From Haliscomenobacteraceae bacterium (GTDB taxonomy: Bacteria; Bacteroidota; Bacteroidia; Chitinophagales; Saprospiraceae), in the NCBI GenBank assembly GCA_947501115.1, contig CANMVX010000001.1, positions 124,001 to 188,000 on the forward strand: a stretch of 64,000 nucleotides of DNA, read 5' to 3'. Shown here piece after piece: positions 60,016 through 64,000 of this stretch. Made by a program: the position numbers and the translations under genes. The notes beneath the pieces are model-generated. The model worked only from the letters and a program-made list of their open reading frames with translations. It did no database searches and was not told the origin of the DNA. Numbering within the stretch: the stretch's first letter is position 1; each line of letters starts with the position of its first letter.

Positions 60016-62331
60016 ATGCCGAATAGTTTTAAAAAATCAAGTTGGTTCATATTGTTTTGTCTCTTTACCTTATCTTTAATAAGTTATCGATGGAGCGAAT
60101 GGATCAATCTTCCACCTCATTATGTAGTTGAGCCTTATGGAGATGGTATTAAAAGCTATCTGGTGCCACTTTATCACATTAAATTTGATAAATCGTTCAA
60201 TCATTACGATGGGATGAATTATCCCTATGGTGAAAACATTGTGGCGGCTGACGGTTTGGCAACTGTATCATTTCCTTTAAAGTGGCTGTATAATAATGGG
60301 GTAGATCTCACAGATTATTTGCCAAAAATTATTCATTTTCTTCTTCTTTTTAGTTTTTTGGTAGGCGTCTTATATATATATAAGATAGGTCTTTTACTCG
60401 GCTTACCTTTTTATTTAGCTGCTGCAACATCCCTAACCATTGCTTTTTTATCGCCACAATTATTGAGAATGGAGGCTCATCTGGGTTTGGCTCATCTGGC
60501 AGTTATTCCTGGCTTGTTGTACTATTGGCTTTTGTATAGTAAAAAGCCCTATTTTAAAACCCTCGTTCCCCTCATATTACTCACCTTTCTGGCAGCAGGG
60601 ATTCACTTTTATTATGTTGCTTTCATATTCTCCTTTTCATTACTTTTCTCTTTTTTTTGGTATTTTTTTTCAGAGAAAAAACCGCCGGTTCCTGTTTTTA
60701 TAATGCATGTATTAGGTGCCGTGCTTATTCCATTTGCCTTATTATTTATGTGGGTAAATGGCGGGAATCAACCTCTGGACCGAAGTCCACAACCCTGGGG
60801 CTTCTTTCAGTTTAATGCTACACCTGGTGGATTATTATTTTCCCAGGACAATCCATTTTGGCGTTGGGTGAGTAATCATCTCTTTTCCATTAAATGGGAG
60901 ACGTTTTCTGATATCGAAAGATACCATTATCTCGGTCTTACTTTTCCATTCTTTTTGTTGCTTCTGATAGGTATTCATTTTTTTCCGAATCAAAGGAATT
61001 ATTTTTACAAACTATTTTCTGTAAAGGATTCCGGATTGCTTGCAGTGGTGTTATCAGCTTTTATATTATTAATTATTTCATTTGGTTTTCCATTCATTAT
61101 CAGTGGTTTTGAAGGTTTCTTGTCTTATACTGGACCTTTTAGACAATTTAGATCTGTGGGTAGATTTGCCTGGGTATTTTATTACGTCATTCATATAATA
61201 ATGGCCGTTTCTTTATTTAGATTTTTTAAAGGAAAGGGAATTGCCTTTTTTGTTTGGAGTATTTATTTTGCTCTCATGTCCTTAGATCTTATCCATTATC
61301 ATAGAAGATTGAATGTAGGTATGGAGGCTATTCCCGAACTTGAAATGGGTAGAAAACTAAGTTTTTTAACAGGTATTCAGCCGGAGAAATTCCAATCTAT
61401 TTTAACTATTCCATATTTTAATCTTGGTTCTGATCAATTTTGGAGAGAACCGGAGGGTTTTATCTTGCAAAAGGTTTTGTTGATGTCGGCAAAAACAGGA
61501 TTGCCTACAAATAGTGCTATGCTAACCAGAACTTCACGCAAACAAACGATTAATCAGTTGCAATGGGTAAGTGAACCCTATAAATATCCTTTGCTTTTAA
61601 AAAGCCTAGTTGACAAACGTCCTTTTCTTTTAATGGTAGATAAAAGCAATCTCGACAATGAGAGGGGAAAACCCTACGCTCACCTGCTAAAATATGCCTC
61701 TATTTTACATGACGAGGACAGAATGTCACTTTACTTATTACCATATAATTCTTTTGAAAAATCAGTGCTGGATAAAGTCAAAGAGGCAAATATTTTGATG
61801 TCATCTACATTGAAAACAAATACAAAGACCTATTCGTCAGATGATGATGTTGAATTTTTATTCCAAGATTGGAATAAGGGTAATGTTAAACAACAAAAAT
61901 ATGCAGGTAATAGTGGCTGCAAATATTTGCTGAATTCAGGCGATGTTTTGTTTCAAGGAAAGGTTGCTGATAATGCAAAAGAGGGGCCTTGGATATTTTC
62001 TATTTGGATGTACATAGATGAGGATAAACGCACTACTTCGCAATTTACAATCAAAGAGGTAACAAAAAACAAGGAGAAATACGAAGAGGTCTTTCCTTCT
62101 CACCAAAATATTCATGTTTTTGACGATAATGGCTGGGCCTTGATTGAAATACCCTGGGTCCTTCATCGCAGCGGAAGTCAAATAACGATTATCGCGAATA
62201 ATCCGGATCTTAAAAAAACAAATGTTTTTATAGACGAAATGTTAGTCAGACCTTTATCTTCTGTTTTAACTAAAACAGATAATGATTTTATCTGGGTAAA
62301 TAATAGGCGATACCCTAAATTAGTTCAATAA
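60016..62331 (+). CDS. Large polytopic membrane protein, possible GT-C-type glycosyltransferase
   Basis: A 771-residue protein, start 12 nt after the BatA-domain gene. The first ~430 residues hold about 10-12 hydrophobic helices (e.g. FILFCLFTLSLISYRW, IIHFLLLFSFLVGVLYIY, LIPFALLFMWVNG). The remaining ~340 residues are soluble and mixed alpha/beta, ending in a beta-rich carbohydrate-binding-like part. The first loop has acidic residues in EPYGDGIKSYLVPLYH and GMNYPYGENIVAADG, placed as in GT-C glycosyltransferases and YfhO-type proteins. I cannot assign a substrate or confirm the fold. Confidence 0.7.
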   Translation: MPNSFKKSSWFILFCLFTLSLISYRWSEWINLPPHYVVEPYGDGIKSYLVPLYHIKFDKSFNHYDGMNYPYGENIVAADGLATVSFPLKWLYNNGVDLTDYLPKIIHFLLLFSFLVGVLYIYKIGLLLGLPFYLAAATSLTIAFLSPQLLRMEAHLGLAHLAVIPGLLYYWLLYSKKPYFKTLVPLILLTFLAAGIHFYYVAFIFSFSLLFSFFWYFFSEKKPPVPVFIMHVLGAVLIPFALLFMWVNGGNQPLDRSPQPWGFFQFNATPGGLLFSQDNPFWRWVSNHLFSIKWETFSDIERYHYLGLTFPFFLLLLIGIHFFPNQRNYFYKLFSVKDSGLLAVVLSAFILLIISFGFPFIISGFEGFLSYTGPFRQFRSVGRFAWVFYYVIHIIMAVSLFRFFKGKGIAFFVWSIYFALMSLDLIHYHRRLNVGMEAIPELEMGRKLSFLTGIQPEKFQSILTIPYFNLGSDQFWREPEGFILQKVLLMSAKTGLPTNSAMLTRTSRKQTINQLQWVSEPYKYPLLLKSLVDKRPFLLMVDKSNLDNERGKPYAHLLKYASILHDEDRMSLYLLPYNSFEKSVLDKVKEANILMSSTLKTNTKTYSSDDDVEFLFQDWNKGNVKQQKYAGNSGCKYLLNSGDVLFQGKVADNAKEGPWIFSIWMYIDEDKRTTSQFTIKEVTKNKEKYEEVFPSHQNIHVFDDNGWALIEIPWVLHRSGSQITIIANNPDLKKTNVFIDEMLVRPLSSVLTKTDNDFIWVNNRRYPKLVQ

Positions 62332-62342
62332 TTCTCTCGACA

Positions 62343-63629
62343 ATGACTTGGTTATTTAAAAACGTCACTCTGGTTGACCGAAGTTTTTCCTCAACATTGG
62401 GTAAATTAGATGTATTAATCAGTGAAGGTATAATACGTAAAATAGGTGTTGATTTGATAGCACCTGACGCAAAGGTTATTGCGATAGATGACCTTCACGT
62501 TTCTATTGGTTGGATGGATATTGGTGCAAGTCATGGTGATCCGGGAGAAGAACACCGCGAATCTTTATTGTCATTGAGAGCTACTGCAGCAGCAGGTGGC
62601 TTCACCGCGTTAGCACCCTGGCCCGATACGCATCCACGGGTGGACAATAAAGCGGCTATACATTATTTAACTCAATTAAACCAACAGGAAGCCGTTGAAA
62701 TTTTCCCTATTGCCTCATTAAGCGAAAAAGGAGAAGGAAAAGAAATGGCCGAACTCATGGATTTACATAAAGCGGGAGCCATTAGTTTTTCTGATGGCCT
62801 GAAACCTATTGCAAATGCTGGATTGTTTTATCGTGCTTTGAAATATATGAACGGCTTCGCTGGTATCTGTATTCATTTTCCTATGGATTTTAATCTGGCC
62901 GTTGAAGGACAAATACATGAAGGTAGAATAAGTGCCTTGTTGGGACTTCCGGGTATTCCTGACGTTGCCGAAGATTTAATGATTCAGCGAGATCTTTCTT
63001 TACTCGATTATGCCGATGGAAAACTATTGCTTTGGGGGTTGAGTTCAAAAATAGGGATTGATAGATTGCAAAAATCAGATAAGTTAAATAAATCGCTTTT
63101 TGCTGCCGTACCTATTTTCAATTTGGTTTTTTCAGAAGATGATCTGGAATCTTTTGACGTTAACTTTAAATTGATGCCCCCATTGAGAACGGAAAATGAT
63201 AAAATGGCTTTGAAGTCGGCTGTTTTAGATGGTACCATTCAGTTGATTAGTTCCAACCATTTGCCATGGGAATCAGAACATAAAAAATTAGAATTTCCTT
63301 ATGCTTCCTTCGGTTCAATTTCTTTGCAACACGTTTTTCAAATGCTTAGAACTCATTTTTCCGAACTTCCCTTAATTAACATGGTAGATATTTTAGCTTA
63401 TAATCCCCGGCGAATATTTAAGGTAGAAATTCCTGTCATTCAAGAAGGTGCTAAAGCTAATCTTACTTTCTTTTTGCCTAATGCTAAGGCTGTTATTCTT
63501 AAAGATGATAATACATCTCTTTCTGAAAATTCACCCCTTTGGAACGAAACTATGAATGGTAAGGTCGTAGGCGTGTTCAATAACGGAAAACTAGTTTTGA
63601 ACGATGAGGTTCTTTATACCGATTTTTAA
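62343..63629 (+). CDS. Dihydroorotase-like amidohydrolase lacking the HxH metal ligands
   Basis: A 428-residue amidohydrolase-superfamily protein close to the multifunctional-complex type dihydroorotase (PyrC). It has VTLVDRSFSSTLGKLDVLIS, then IGWMDIGASHGDPGEEHRES in place of the normal DxHxHxR.PG. The two His ligands are replaced by Gly61 and Ser63. LMPPLRTENDKMAL matches a conserved PyrC segment, but SSNHLPW replaces the usual SDHAP (Asp to Asn). A catalytic role is therefore doubtful; it may be a non-catalytic PyrC' partner of PyrB, as in other bacteria, or a moonlighting protein. It follows the membrane protein gene by 11 nt. Confidence 0.83.
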   Translation: MTWLFKNVTLVDRSFSSTLGKLDVLISEGIIRKIGVDLIAPDAKVIAIDDLHVSIGWMDIGASHGDPGEEHRESLLSLRATAAAGGFTALAPWPDTHPRVDNKAAIHYLTQLNQQEAVEIFPIASLSEKGEGKEMAELMDLHKAGAISFSDGLKPIANAGLFYRALKYMNGFAGICIHFPMDFNLAVEGQIHEGRISALLGLPGIPDVAEDLMIQRDLSLLDYADGKLLLWGLSSKIGIDRLQKSDKLNKSLFAAVPIFNLVFSEDDLESFDVNFKLMPPLRTENDKMALKSAVLDGTIQLISSNHLPWESEHKKLEFPYASFGSISLQHVFQMLRTHFSELPLINMVDILAYNPRRIFKVEIPVIQEGAKANLTFFLPNAKAVILKDDNTSLSENSPLWNETMNGKVVGVFNNGKLVLNDEVLYTDF

Positions 63630-63655
63630 TATATTTGACCTAAATTTTAATAAAA

Positions 63656-64000
63656 ATGGAAAGTACTAAAGAAAATTCCTTATCATTTCTTGTTAAATGG
63701 TCTCATGCTGGTAGATTTGGATTATTGGCAGGATTGTTAACTGTTGGCGTTACATTAATGGGCTATCTGTTTGCTGGAGATTCCGTTTCTTTTCAACAAC
63801 AAGGGTTCTTTACCATGGGATCATTTATTTTGGTCATGATTCTCGCTGTCCAGGCAGTAAAATCTTACAGAAATGAAGAGTTAAATGGTTTTATTCATTT
63901 TAAAGATTCTTTTCAGGTAGCAGCCATGGTCGGCGCTGTTTGTGGCTTCTTAGCCTCTTTATTCAATCTTGTTTACCTGACTTATGTTGATGCAAGTTTC
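63656..64000 (+). CDS. DUF4199 domain membrane protein, 3' end outside window
   Basis: The first 115 residues are visible; the frame stays open to base 64000. It starts MESTKENSLSFLVKWSHAGR. Three hydrophobic helices are visible (RFGLLAGLLTVGVTLMGYLF, FTMGSFILVMILAVQAVKSY, VAAMVGAVCGFLASLFNLVY) with the polar ELNGFIHFKDSFQ loop typical of DUF4199. Function unknown. It follows the dihydroorotase-like gene by 26 nt, consistent with the same transcription unit. Confidence 0.78.
   Translation, partial: MESTKENSLSFLVKWSHAGRFGLLAGLLTVGVTLMGYLFAGDSVSFQQQGFFTMGSFILVMILAVQAVKSYRNEELNGFIHFKDSFQVAAMVGAVCGFLASLFNLVYLTYVDASF

Overview
The window reads as a chromosomal segment of an AT-rich member of the phylum Bacteroidota, probably a Saprospiria- or Chitinophagia-like lineage; the class is my inference. 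Evidence includes the LpxC-FabZ fusion gene, a SusC/SusD pair, several type IX secretion (T9SS) cargo proteins with type A or type B C-terminal sorting domains, a choice-of-anchor-L/SprB-repeat protein, and promoters with the Bacteroidota -7 element TAnnTTTG. Shine-Dalgarno sequences are not conspicuous. Genes are densely packed on both strands, with overlaps of 1 to 20 nt. No gap between genes exceeds about 200 nt. I saw no tRNA, rRNA, CRISPR array, insertion sequence or prophage.

Layout. 1-5.3 kb: a partial secreted coiled-coil protein, the diadenylate cyclase CdaA, an M20 dipeptidase, a DUF819 membrane protein and an RlmI-type rRNA methyltransferase. 5.4-11.3 kb: secreted proteins (a GH13 amylase-like enzyme with a T9SS tail, a formylglycine-generating-enzyme-fold protein, and a T9SS cargo protein). 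11.2-16.9 kb: hemC-hemD, facing away from the lipid A cluster lpxD-lpxC/fabZ-lpxA-ABC ATPase. 16.9-25.4 kb: a 1910-residue protein of 16 degenerate repeats, divergent from a type B T9SS adhesin-like protein. 25.4-29.7 kb: glycosylasparaginase, DUF721, QueG, an AI-2E family permease and a shortened methylmalonyl-CoA mutase small-subunit homologue. 29.8-33 kb: iscS-iscU-iscA and a glycosyltransferase. 33-36.5 kb: a class V aminotransferase-fold protein and a penicillin-acylase-family Ntn hydrolase. 36.5-41.4 kb: GNAT, a small membrane protein, dapF, an exported acetolactate-decarboxylase homologue, a DUF4157 protein with a C-terminal toxin-like domain, and threonine aldolase. 41.4-52.4 kb: a bifunctional-nuclease-family protein, MazG, an NqrM-like protein, a CoA-binding protein, PDH E2, DegP/HtrA, a Tet-like MFS permease, a 2TM protein, a dolichol-phosphate-mannose-synthase-like enzyme and a Dna2-like nuclease-helicase. 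52.4-64 kb: SusD/SusC, QueE, then a forward run of BatA-domain protein, polytopic membrane protein, dihydroorotase-like protein lacking metal ligands, and DUF4199 (cut by the window end).

Most of the window is housekeeping: lipid A, haem, Fe-S clusters, queuosine, lysine/peptidoglycan precursors and c-di-AMP. This is mixed with a large exported or surface-attached proteome for polymer and peptide breakdown. The items most worth a second look are the DUF4157/ADP-ribosyltransferase-like putative toxin (38983-40188), the giant repeat protein (16873-22605), the acylase plus epimerase-like pair (33058-36517), the exported acetolactate-decarboxylase homologue (38229-38942), and the helicase with an embedded PD-(D/E)XK nuclease (49059-52406). 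Several start codons were moved downstream of the longest open frame because a -7 promoter element lies inside the apparent N-terminal extension.
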